Positions 36,901 through 48,500 of a DNA stretch of 64,000 nt are shown in pieces. The notes under the pieces are model-generated. The model saw only the letters and a list, made by a program, of their open reading frames with translations. It was not told where the DNA came from and made no database searches. Made by a program: the position numbers and the translations under genes. The stretch's first letter is position 1. Each line of letters opens with the position of its first letter. The DNA lies in the NCBI RefSeq assembly GCF_963675165.1, contig NC_087380.1, positions 4,331,803 to 4,395,802 of the forward strand, written 5' to 3'. The stretch is from Halichondria panicea. Lineage: Eukaryota; Porifera; Demospongiae; Suberitida; Halichondriidae.

Positions 36901-39586
36901 ATTGTCACGTTTGGTTAGTACATAGATTTGAGTTCTTTCAGGTTACTGAGGACAACTATGCGGACATAGCGGCTGAGATATCTTCGTTTTCCACAGATTC
37001 TCTTGACAATGCCACACTTCAAACAACTGAACTTTTGAAGAATATTTCGAAAGTGTTCAATGATATAGCAGAGCTTGTCAAGTTACTCCCCTCATCTAGT
37101 GATATCCATCCCTTAGTACGTCAAATTTCGGCACACTAAATACTGTTAAAATTTACTGTACATGCAGGTGGTTGAAAGGATGGCTTCAACACTGAACTCT
37201 CTGATACAATGGAATCACAGATTACTTGAAGTGGAATCCACCTCCATGTAAAGTTAACATCTTACTTTTAAATGTGAATTTTAACCAGTCTTTAAAAGTA
37301 TAGCATTCTTCAATCATACGAGCTTGTTGCTTCTCTCTACGCTCAGCAACGCAACTATACTCTAATTTTGGATGAAGTCACTATTGTCACTGAAGTGGTG
37401 AGTGTATTTGCAGTCTTAATTGCAATATTTATTTTGTATATAGAGGGAAACAAATGAGTTTAGGAGGACTGGAAGCATGTTTGATTTCACAAACAGCAGT
37501 AAGCAGCTATTAAATATTACACTCGTATAGTTCTTATAATTATCGATTTTAGCTGACGTCACGTCTACAATCTCTCTACCCCGTCAATTGTTCGATAACA
37601 TACCTAGTAGTTGGCCAGCTGTTGGTATTTTGTATACACTCTATGAGAACCCCACCTTATTTCCTATACGTAACGATGACAATGAAAACTCAAGTACATT
37701 GAGGAGTACTGTTGCCACTCCTGTGCTTGCGGCAACTGTTGGCTCAAGTCTAAACTTTGCGGAAATTCACCCTCCAATAGTGATTACCTTAATCCCAAAA
37801 GAACAATCTGAAAATATCACAGTAAGTCTGCAGTCAATTGCTTATATACACATAGAATTATATGATTCATTGCATACACTCAGATAAGGGAAGGCTCAGA
37901 GAAATGTGTTTCCTGGGACTTTAGCTCCAACCGCTGGGTAACCGACGGCTGTGTTACTGTCAGAAATGAGACAACTAATGTAGTTGAATGTCAATGCACT
38001 CACCTCACAAACTTCGCTGTTCTTATTGTGAGTGCATTACAGTAATGCTGCTTCACCATCAGATTGATTGTATATAATTATTGGTGCAGGATATTTGTTC
38101 GAGAGCTCAAGACTGCGAAAATGATCCATTGGCAGACATCATTCTCTCTGCAACTACCTACGCTGGTGTAGTGCTGTCATGCATTGGAATCATCTTCACT
38201 GTTATCACTCTTGTTGCATTCAAGTCAGTCCACATAAGTATGGATTTTCATTGTACAAAGTCACGCTTACTCGAAGATAGCTTAAATTATTGCGTGCAAT
38301 GTGTTTATAATATAATTTTGACTATTTTTCAGGGATCTTCGGTCACGGGACAACACCAAGCACCACATACAGCTCTGTATTGCCATTTTTTGCCTCCTGG
38401 TAGTATTCGTTGCTGGCATTGATCAAACTAAACCTTATGCTGGCTGTGTGGTGGTTTCTGTTCTGATCCATTACTTCTCCCTGGTGGCTGTCATGTGGAT
38501 GGGAGCAGAGGCCGTGCTAATCTTCAAGAAGATTGTAATTATATTCGGGGAAATCACCACGTCGTACATCATAGTTGTCTCTCTCATCTGTTGGTGTGAG
38601 TGTAACCCCTCATTTCTACGATATAAGATACATATAAGTATCGTTCTGGTTGTGTAAACATGTTGGTCCTTTATTCATGCACGCAGTGATTCCTCTGATT
38701 CCTGTGCTGCTTGTGCTCATCATTGACATGGCTAATGGAACTGATACGAAATCAGATCTAATTGTCAACAGATACGAACATGGAGTGGAGAGTGTTACTG
38801 GGTTGTAAGTTGTGATCTATTGAGGACAGAGCTTGCATTTAATTACAATATAATATTATACATTATACGCTTAATGCAAGAAAATAAAGATGCTATTGTT
38901 GTAAGCATCTGTATTTATCTCTGCATCCTTGCATTTGTTTTTGTTACAGCTGTTTCCTGAAAGATAGTGGTGTGTTTTTTGGAGCATTTCTTGCACCAAT
39001 TCTTATGGTTTTGCTTTTAAATGTGGTTATTTTTATCTGGGTCACTGTGATTGTGGTCAGGAGTACGAAAGACAAATTGAAAAGGACTAATGAGGACTTA
39101 AGCTCACGAGTCGTGATTAGAATAATTATCAGCCTTCTTGGAATCACATCTTTATTTGGGATTACCTGGCTGTTTGCTGCATTGACGATCACAATTTCCG
39201 GTAACAATGTGTTGAGAACTATTGTGCAAGCTCTTTTTGTTGTATCTGGAACATTTCAAGGTTTTTTTCTGTTTCTTTTTTTCTGTGTGCTTGATCAGAA
39301 AGCTCGAGGAGCTTGGAGAGAGGCGTTTGTTTCCTGCATGCAAATAACTAAGCAGAGCTACAGACGAGACTCAAGTAGCTTGATTGGCGTATCTTCAAAG
39401 AAGACGGACACTTTTACCTTTGATCAAAATTCGAACTATTCTACCGATATGAAGAAGGAAGATATGAAGAATAATTTTTCTAAGCTCAAATATGATTCTG
39501 TGAATGGTAATGCTTCGACTGACCTGAATGAGTATCACAAAACTAGAGTGATAATTACGGTTGTGGAAGATCATGGAACTGCATGA
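33936..39586 (+). CDS. Adhesion G-protein-coupled receptor (GAIN/GPS + 7TM)
   Basis: Fourteen phase-consistent exons: 33936-34147, 34333-34764, 34828-35003, 35062-35184, 36859-37115, 37168-37247, 37304-37397, 37444-37498, 37553-37821, 37884-38027, 38090-38223, 38333-38595, 38687-38804, 38950-39586; 997 residues. A signal peptide starts MNQARPIAAVVLLTLHLSS. The N-terminal ectodomain is unrecognised; then comes a Cys-rich EGF-like exon (CDTSGCDVDTTVC...NCTGC) and a GAIN region. The GPS motif has the expected residues (CVSWDF...W...GC...CQCTHLTNFAVL), with the predicted autoproteolysis at HL/T near residue 607. Seven hydrophobic helices follow (about 630-890), including the family-B2 segments HHIQLCIAIFCLLVVFVAGI and FGITWLFAALTI. 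The tail is Ser/Thr-rich. Such receptors couple adhesion to G-protein signalling. Two CCP-like exons in the intron 35185-36858 are decayed and excluded. Confidence 0.88.
35476..35645 (+). pseudogene. Decayed CCP/sushi exon inside the adhesion GPCR gene
   Basis: After an AG acceptor in phase 1 it reads AYCEELPNITRRSITYNSDY, and later, in another frame, VTYTCTVNGYNLVGNETRTC and GGWSGSEPVC, a complete CCP pattern. A single-base deletion at the GGG near 35541 breaks the frame and no GT donor follows the last cysteine. The exon is phase 1-1, so skipping leaves the receptor frame intact. Confidence 0.75.
35739..35880 (+). pseudogene. Second decayed CCP/sushi exon of the adhesion GPCR
   Basis: It reads VDCGEPSFISNGTKSEAHSS then GTIVTYSCNK, followed by a frame change to GYELIGLR and another to ISCQT. 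At least two frame breaks and a stop are visible and no clear donor is found. Also phase 1 at its acceptor. Confidence 0.7.
36500..36690. repeat. Second copy of the dispersed repeat seen at 978-1188
   Basis: It shares words such as ACTCGCAGATAATTGGAAAA, TTAGCAGAATTT, CCAGCAAA and AACAAATCTACC in the same order and spacing. It lies in the intron preceding the adhesion GPCR exon at 36859. Confidence 0.6.
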
Positions 39587-40136
39587 ATAAATGGAAATGA
39601 AATTGATGTTATGCCTGTGCTCTGTTAGTTAGTAGATTAGTATAGACTATCCCATTCCCTTATGAGTTCAAGGCTATTATGTGTCATGTTATGTTTCTGT
39701 TAGATCTCTACATGTTTAAATTGGCACTGTACAAAAAATAATGAAGCGAGTCCCTACCTATTTTTGTGTTGACTCAGCAGGTATTTTATGCACCGTCGCG
39801 TCAATGATCTAGTATGCTATTCATTTTCTTATATCACAGGATATAGCTAGATCTAGGCATTATTACTACTGTGGGGTATAGTTGGGCGTGGCCCGACCGT
39901 CCTGACAGGAGGTCGGGTTGCAAGCCTATCTGGGATTTGTTCTAAGCGCCCTATCAGATTGCAGCATTTTTCACGTGATTGGTTACACTTCTGTTTGCAT
40001 CCAGAGGAAGTACAACATCCGCGTGTCTTTAACACACACCTCTACTATCTATGCTAAAACATAACCCCCCCCCTGAAAGGCTGAGGGGTTAATCCCCTAG
40101 GCGGGGATGCCCATTCAGATGAACAATGCTCTTGAA

Positions 40137-40450
40137 CAGTGGCGTAGCCAGGATTTTGGGAAGGGCAGGGCTCAAATTATTTGAGCAGGGCCAGAGCGTA
40201 ACACCTAAAAAAAAGTCATAACTTTTCCTCACTGAGCAGTCAGCATGCATTAGTTGGCCCTGCCCACATTTCCATTCAATGACATCATTCTAGTAACTGC
40301 ACGCAGAATACATGGACAGATCGCGGTAATTCAAGTGTTGATATAGCCTCGATTCCAGGCCTTGAGAAGGAGGCTAGTGTTGATAAAGCACAAAAGGGGG
40401 GGGGGGGGGGGGCTCTAGCCCCTCAGCCCCCCCCCCTGCCTACGCCACTG
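40137..40450. mobile_element. TIR element, 314 bp, hAT-like ends, 5-bp target duplication
   Basis: The ends CAGTGGCGTAGCCAGG and GCCTACGCCACTG are inverted copies, flanked by TTGAA at 40132-40136 and 40451-40455. The same CAGTGGCGTAG terminus bounds the 1.4-kb element at 31825. A poly-G tract lies near the right end. It contains the 33-bp foldback at 40344. Confidence 0.78.
40344..40376. mobile_element. 33-bp foldback element with perfect 9-bp target duplication, nested
   Basis: It starts TAGCCTCGATTCCAGGCC and ends AGGAGGCTA. GTGTTGATA flanks both sides (40335-40343, 40377-40385). It is the shortest member seen, with almost nothing but its termini. Confidence 0.82.
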
Positions 40451-41407
40451 TTGAACCCCAACCAATATCATTTACGCTATTTGGTTTGCATATATATTAG
40501 CAGTAATTCTGCATGAACGATATACTCGTAGAATTATACCCGATACTGCGACACAACTTATAGGCCCTGATAAATTATGTTTTTTTTCACCCATTATTCT
40601 ATTCTTTAATTCTTGAAAAATGTGCTTATTATTCTCATAAAAAATCCGATTATTCTCTGATTTTTCCCCAAAAATGTGACATAACAAATTAAGACGTAGA
40701 AATAAACACAACACACAACTGACTCAAGACATAATTAATATATCGTGTTATCTCGTTAAATTGAACTGATCCATAATTAGGCATTCCTAAAAGGGCGGCT
40801 GATTAAATATTCACCTTTAGCCATTTTTTGCCATGTTATGCAAAACTTAATGTAATGATCTTTACCAAAAATGGACATTGAAAAATGGCCAACAAGTTGA
40901 TTTTCACGTGAGAAAACGCTCTATACACAATAGCTAGCTGATACATGGTACATGGTATAGATACATGTCTGATGTAGGTCTAGTATCAGTAATTTTTGTA
41001 AAGACAGACCCTTCGCACCACCTCTACTCTTGTTTCTTCTTTTCCGCTATGTCCATTTACTCCATATGTTTCATACCATCTCACTCTTAATTGTTGTTTC
41101 ACCATTTCCCAGGCCGCACGGTAGAAGTGAAAGCAATCCTTGAGATCTGCAACGTCTTGGTCTACAAAGAGTCTGGTATCTATTGTCGTTCACTTCTAAT
41201 TTCTGGATTTTTTACCCATGTTCCAGTGCATCATTACTGTGTGGCTTGTGCTACAGTACATATTTTTATCTTCAAATTTTGAGTGGAGTTCTGCTGGGGC
41301 TATTGGGACTGATCTAGCATTGTCCTTGGGACCGAGGCTATAGGACAAATCTGACTCAGTGCTCTGCCTCATAAGTGAAGAGGCGAACACCTGAGAAGGC
41401 AGAATGT

Positions 41408-41640
41408 TCTTTCACAATAATGATTATTTTTGTGCAATAAAACAATGTTTGCTGTATTCATTTTTAGTCTTACAACATGTTGGGATGAGCACATTAATTT
41501 TAATACCCTTCATGGATCTTTCACAATAATGATTGTTTTTGTGCAATAAAACAATGTTTGCTGTATTAATTAATTTCAATTACTCTTTTAGTTACAACAT
41601 GTTGGGATGAGCATATTAATTTTAATACCCTGCATGGATC
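41408..41640 (+). repeat. Two-copy tandem repeat, about 110-120 bp
   Basis: Both copies contain TTCACAATAATGATT, GTGCAATAAAACAATGTTTG and CAACATGTTGGGATGAGCA and end near CATGGATCT. Non-coding. Confidence 0.8.
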
Positions 41641-41820
41641 TAAATGCATGCACTAGTATCACGGACAAAAATTAGACAGCTATATATACACATGTAGTCT
41701 GTGGCTAATAGCTCGGGGGCAAAATCAAGAGCGCTATAGGTCTTGCAGCATTTCCGCAGGCATTTCCGTGTGCTCTACCCTCCGTCTGATGCCCACCTGG
41801 GCAAATGTGTACTCTCTGAG

Positions 41821-41878
41821 TAGACTCGCCAGCCAGCCCTTCCTAGATCCTCGGGGGTAGGGCTGGCTGGCAAGTCTA
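41821..41878. mobile_element. 58-bp foldback element, TAGACTCG ends, 9-bp target duplication (8/9)
   Basis: It starts TAGACTCGCCAGCCAGCCC and ends GGGCTGGCTGGCAAGTCTA. It is flanked by CTCTCTGAG (41812-41820) and CTCTCTGAT (41879-41887). The interior GGCTGGCTGG arms differ from the TAGCCTCG group, but termini and target length agree. Confidence 0.78.
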
Positions 41879-42566
41879 CTCTCTGATGTGTAGATCTATC
41901 TACTCATGATTTTACAGTGGTCTGCACAACAGTTATCCAGGCATATAGCAAAACCACAATTATCCTTTTAAGGTGGCCAGCTATGAATTCATTATGCATG
42001 CATGGCTTCTAGGAGGCTGACTTCTTTCATACAAGCTTGGAATGCTGTTAAAGGTCTATTACACAAATGTACTTTTTGGACCTTAGCCCTTACGTCTTCT
42101 CCCTAACCAAAACTGCACTAAAATCTAGCAATTTTGAGCACTGCGGAGGATGTTTAGATATGTAAGCAACATCGAACCTTGCATATCTATAGATGTTGTG
42201 ACAAAATCCAAACCTTAACCGGAAAGCCGAAACCGTTGGTCTTTTCTCTCCCTAACCATGCAATTACCCACTATAACAATTGTACTTTTCTATTAATCAC
42301 CACAAACCCATGCACCACCTTTTTTCTTAGAAATGTTCCATATTTAAAGTACACACATTATCTGTTGTGGTATTCCAATTATTATGATATTCATAGCTGA
42401 CTACCTTAAAAAGAAAACTGTGGTTTTACTATTGACTGTTGCCTTAATTTGCTCTGGACAACTGCTGTACGTATTTCTAAATTTACCTGTGCAAAGCAGT
42501 TATAATTAATGTGCATCTAGATCTAGATCTAGCTAGCTTGTAGCGATTGCACATATTTGTTGAAAT

Positions 42567-45500
42567 ATGTGGCATTCATCTTGTGCAAAGCTATCTGTTC
42601 TTGTGATACTTCGTTTATTTAGTGGTATCACTGGTCAAGGTGAGTAGCACACAAAATCGCACAATCTAGATCTAGCTTGATCCTCCCCATCTTTGATCAG
42701 CTAATACAGTCAGATCAATGCAGTCACACTTTACATTTCATTTTCTACAGTTTTGCCAGTGGTGACGCCATCTGAACAATTTGTCCAGAATGGAGGTGGA
42801 CCCCTCACTGTGAGCTGCAACACTGCAAGTCTTGCAACTGAGGATCAAGTACAATGGATAAAACTCAATAGTGCTGACTTAGAAGCTTTCCAGATGGCAA
42901 GTTCTACTGAGTGCGTTTCAGCGATGTCTAGTGGTAGCGGTGATGGTGACAAAGGAAGCAGTGGCTCTGGCTCTGGCACTGGCACTGGCTCTCCGCCCAA
43001 CAGCAGCGGATTTGGGACTTCACTTGGATCGAGCAGCAGATCTGGGAGTATGCTCGGCTCTGGTTCTGGCTCTGTCACAAACTCTACTGCTTCACCGGTT
43101 CTGCCCTCCTTTTTGGCAAATGGTTCAGTAGTTACTATGGGGAGTAATTTGACTTTCAATTCCACACATTTTGGAGATGAGGGATACTATGTGTGTGTTG
43201 TATCTCTTCCTGATAGGATTTGCTACTCTGAAAATTTCAGCCTAACAGGTATGTCACAGTATAAAGTTGTCTTGCATTTAGAACCTAAGAAGATAGTATA
43301 TCATCACTCCCCTCTCTACACCTTTTCTTGTTAGTGCATAGTCAGTCAGCATAAAATTATTGCCTTACTTGATTGTGTTACTGAGTGTAATAGATTGCGT
43401 AATACCATGCATACATAAAGAGAAGGACACAATCCCAATGAAAAATCATAAGCCTTGCCAGGTTTTTGTTTTGTGTACCCTCGTCGATGCCCCATACCAT
43501 CTTCCTTAGTATTACTTTGATGGAAGGAGAGTGCTTATATAGTATATCACTATAATTTGTCAACTATGTAATCACTCGTATAATTATTTGTATAGAGCTT
43601 CTAATTTACCCTACCTGGCCTCTATATCATAGCAACTTTTAACTTCCATAAAACTTCCAACCCTATAGAGCACATTCCTCATGCATAAACTCCCTTGCCT
43701 CGAATGTTATTACAGTACTACCAAAAAGAAGTATGTGCATGCATATGCCATATGGAGCTATAGGTAAAGACAAGAAAAGGGTGGGGCCTCACTGCATGGA
43801 CATGAGCTATAAGCTTAGCACAAGCTGTGTCATACGCATAATTAACAATTAAGCTTATCTTTCCTTTTTTCGAGGCTGCATGGTAACTAGTATATTCAAG
43901 GTGAGGTAGCAAGCTAGAACACTTATTGTCACATACTGTCACTTATATTCCCTACGTTAGGATTTATGGTAATGTAAACATCCCTGGCCTTGGAGGTTTT
44001 ACTGCCATATTTTCTGATGCAGTGGACAATAGCTTAGTCAATGTAATAATTATGACCACATTGTTTAGTTTCGCCTGGTGACCACCTGTCTGTGCGTGGT
44101 AGATGAGGATGTCAACCTCACTTGCTCTGCTCGTGGTGTAGGCTTACGAATTACCGTTTACGAATTACTGTAGATTTTTGAATTCCTGTTTGCATGATTG
44201 CTTTTATTGTGTACTTATGAATGCTAGTCTTGATTGAGCAACTTGTATTGGTTGTTCTTTCTATAATGACTTCTGGTGAAGTAATGGGTTTTAACTTACA
44301 TAAACACCCAGCTGAGCACATTCCTCATAAACTCTCCAGATTAATTGCCTCGAGCACACACTCATTTTAGTGAAACTAGATCACTGTACATGGCAAGGGC
44401 AAGACAGATGGGTGGGGCTCGGTAGACACCAGGAAAGGTAGAACAATGGGGCTTGCACAAGCTTATAGTCTTTGTAGACAGTGTATTTATTTATATAGAT
44501 GACTATAACCAAGGTGAGGTAGCTGGGGTAGCAAGCATTTTTCTTTCTCGTAGGTACACTTATTGCACACTTATTGTCTCTACATTAGAATTTATGGCAA
44601 CGTAAACCATTCTTTTGCCTTGAGGCTTGCCCTCGGCGTCGAAGGTCAAACTGCAATAAATTCTATGCAGTGGACACTCTCATTTTAACATGTAAATAAC
44701 CACAATATCTATTCTTTAGTTTCCCCTGGTGACCTATCTGTGAATGCTACACCCTTCAACGTGGTAAATTTCAATGAGGATGTCAACCTCACTTGCTCTG
44801 CTCGTGGTGGACCCAATAATGTGTACCAATGGCTGAGAAATGGAATGAACACTACTATAAGGAGTCAACCTACACTATCTCTCTCTCTAGTTGATGCTAG
44901 TGATGGAGGGGAGTACACCTGTGTTGTCAGCAACGCTGCCGGCATTAGCAACGCTAGTCTCACACTGTACATTCGACCATACATTGTAACTCATCCACAA
45001 CAAATACTAGCAACTGTCCCAGAATCAGTTTCATTTACTTGCAAGGCTTTGGGATTCCCTGCACCTAACTATCGATGGGACAAGATTGGTGATCCCGGGT
45101 TTAAACGCTTTACACAAAATCTCACCTTCAATCCTGTCAATTTTGGTAATGAAGGATTATACCAATGTGTTGTTTCAATCATGGTGGACATGATCAATTA
45201 CACTGCAGAGTCTAATCAAGGAGAATTGATATGTGAGTATTATGTAACAGTTTGTGAAGCTTGCGAAGTACTGTAGGTTTGGAATCTGTGCATGTTGCTT
45301 TTGATAATGTATGGTGTACGCACAAGCTTATCTTTCTAGTTTTTAAGATCGAGTTATATCCAAGGTGATTTACGTAGCTGGGGTAACAAGCATTCTTTTT
45401 TCTCATAGATACACTTACTGAACACTTATTGTCTCTACATTAGAATTTATGGCAACATAAACCATTCTTTTGCCTTGAGGCTTGCACTCGGCGTCGAAGG

Positions 45501-48500
45501 TCAAACTGCAATAAATTCTTTGCAGTGGACACTCTCATTTTAACATGTAAATAACCACAATATCTATTCTTTAGTTTCCCCTGGTGACCTATCTGTGAAT
45601 GCTACACCCTTCAACGTGGTAAATTTCGATAAGGATGTCAATCTCACTTGCTCTGCTCGTGGTGGACCCAATAATGTGTACCAATGGCTGAGAAATGGAA
45701 TGAACACTACTGTAGGGAGTCAACCCACACTATCTCTCTCTCTAGTTGATGCTAGTGATGGAGGGGAGTACACCTGTGTTGTCAGCAACGCTGCCGGCAT
45801 TAGCAACGCTAGTCTTACACTGTACATTCGACCATACATTGTAACTCATCCACAACAAATACTAGCAACTGTCCCAGAATCAGTTTCATTTACTTGCAAG
45901 GCTTTGGGATTCCCTGCACTTAACTATCGATGGGACAAGATTGGTGATCCCGGGTTTAAACGCTTTACACAAAATCTCACCTTCAATCCTGTCAATTTTG
46001 GTAATGAAGGATTATACCAATGTGTTGTTTCAATCATGGTGGACATGATCAATTACACTGCAAAGTCTAATCAAGGAGAATTGATATGTGAGTGTTATGT
46101 AACTGTTTGTGAAGCTTACAAAGTACTGTAGGTTTGGAATCCTTCAGTTTTGTGCATGTTGTTTTTGATAATGCATGGTGTACTTAGTGTATGGATTCTG
46201 TTTCTTTAGAATGTTATAGTCTTGATTGATAATTATGTCTATAATTATAGTGACTCCTGGTGAAGTAATGATTGACGCAAGTCCATCTAATGTTGGTGTG
46301 CTGAATGAAAATGTCACACTAAATTGCTCTGCAAGTGGTGGAACTGATAACCTCCAGTGGCAAAGAAACGGAATCAATCTTCCTGGAGAAATGCAGTCTA
46401 CACTACTTCTCACTTCAGTTAATGCTAGTGATGGAGGAGAGTACACTTGTGTTGTCGGTAATGCAGCTGGTAATGGCAGTACCAATTTCACTCTCTACAT
46501 TCATCCATATTTTGTGACTAATCCACAACGTCAGCTACTTCGAACTGTGGCTAGCAGTGCAACATTCACTTGTGAAGCTTCTGCGTTCCCTGCACCTGAC
46601 TATCGTTGGGACAAAATTGGAGATGTGGGGTTCGATAATCTTGACCGCTTTAGACAAAACTTCTCCTTTAATCCTATTGCTTTTGGCAATGAAGGCAACT
46701 ACGTATGTGTTGCTTCAATCATTGTGGACAATATCAACTACACGGCAGAATCTAAACCAGGAGAGCTCATTTGTAAGTTCAATAGCATTTTAGCTATGAA
46801 CTTTTAAGAGTATACATAAATGCATCCATTTAATTGCAGTATCACCTGAGACTAGTGTGTCTGTCACACCTAGTATGTCTAGAACAGTTCAAAGAGATAC
46901 TCAAACGTTCACCTGCTCTGCCATGGGTGGTCCTGGAAACATGTTCTCATGGAGGAGACTGTACGATAACGAAATTGTGGGGGACATGTCTAATCTAACT
47001 GTGAATGTGAGTGGAGCCACAGACGGTGGGCAGTACAAGTGTGAAGTCACCAACATAGCAGGCAGTGATTCTGATAATACTACTGTATACGGTGAGTGTT
47101 AAATGAAACGTTTCACTTATATAGGTATGGTCTATGTTTTTAACTGTTCGTCCATCTACAGTTGGTCCGATCATTGACACTCCCCCTTTATCTAAGAATG
47201 TGAGCATCTCTGAATCATCCACTTTCACCTGTTCGGCCAGTGGATTTCCAGTACCTACCATCATCTGGGTCCACAACGGAACACAGGTGAGCTAACTATA
47301 CATCATCAATTTGTCTTGCATGGTTGCGTGATTCTTCAGAATCGGGATGATGAGAATCGCACTACTGTGTTATGTACCATGGGAGACAGATCTGTGACCA
47401 GCACCCTCACCATCAACATGGCTATGGTTAATGACTCTGGGGAGTACGTCTGCAATGCTAGTAGTCCAAACTATGACACTGTGTCAACGGACCCTGTCAT
47501 TTTATTGGTACAAGGTAACCCACCCAATGTTTATCAGTGCAAGTGTTTCACAACTATATTCACAACAGTTCCCCCTGGACTGAACTGAGTAACCATCTAG
47601 TCATGAATCTGTTCTCTGTATCAAATGTTGTGACTATACTTTATATGTGAGAATCCTCAGGCCTGTGAATTTGATTGCTTAAGGATGAGGCCAAACTGTT
47701 TTGAATGATTGCGAGAGGAATTCTATAGATAGTAAATGCATGCTTCCTTAAGGTATATAAAAAATGTTGTTTATCTTTTGGTGTCAGTGCCTGTTCAAGG
47801 AAGTATTCAATACTACAGATGTTAGGTTATGCTCTAAATTCACAGTTTATGTTTGTATACACATTCAATTTCAGCAACTCCCGAAAGACCACAGAATGTG
47901 ACAGCTGTAGAAGTGACAACAAATAGTGTGATATTGGAGTGGGTGGAGCCTCATGACAATAATGCCCCCATCCGTGATTACAAAGTCTCCTACACCAGAC
48001 CATCTTTTCTTGGAGGGACTGCCATGACTATCAACAGCACAGTGGAGACTGTAAACATCACTGGACTACACCCTGGAGCCGCTTACGTCTTCAAAGTGGT
48101 TGCTTTCAATGACATCGGGGAAAGTCCATCTGGTAACGTCATGGTCACTACTGTGAAAACAGGTATGCCATCTTACTTATAAGCAACAAGATACTTCAAC
48201 GCACTGCAGATAGATCTATTGTAACCTAGCTGTCAAGTTACATCTAGCATTACGTTCACAGTCCCAACAAACCCTCCTGAGAATGTAATGATCACTGTGC
48301 TATCATTCACTGAGATCCAAGTGAACTGGACTGAAGTTCCCATGGTGCATCGAAATGGAATAATTACCACATATGAAGTGATGTACGAACCACTGATGAC
48401 GTTTGATATACTCACTGCAGCCAGAGTGAACACTACAAATGTTTCTACTGTTCTTACTGGACTGGAAGAGAATTTAGAGTACAATGTTTCCGTGAGAGCT

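Larger units (their letters stand above)
39587..42566. other. Intergenic region between the adhesion GPCR and the Ig/FN3 gene
   Basis: No gene that I can support. It contains a 314-bp TIR element (40137-40450) with a nested 33-bp foldback, a two-copy tandem repeat (41408-41640) and a 58-bp foldback (41821-41878). Confidence 0.65.
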
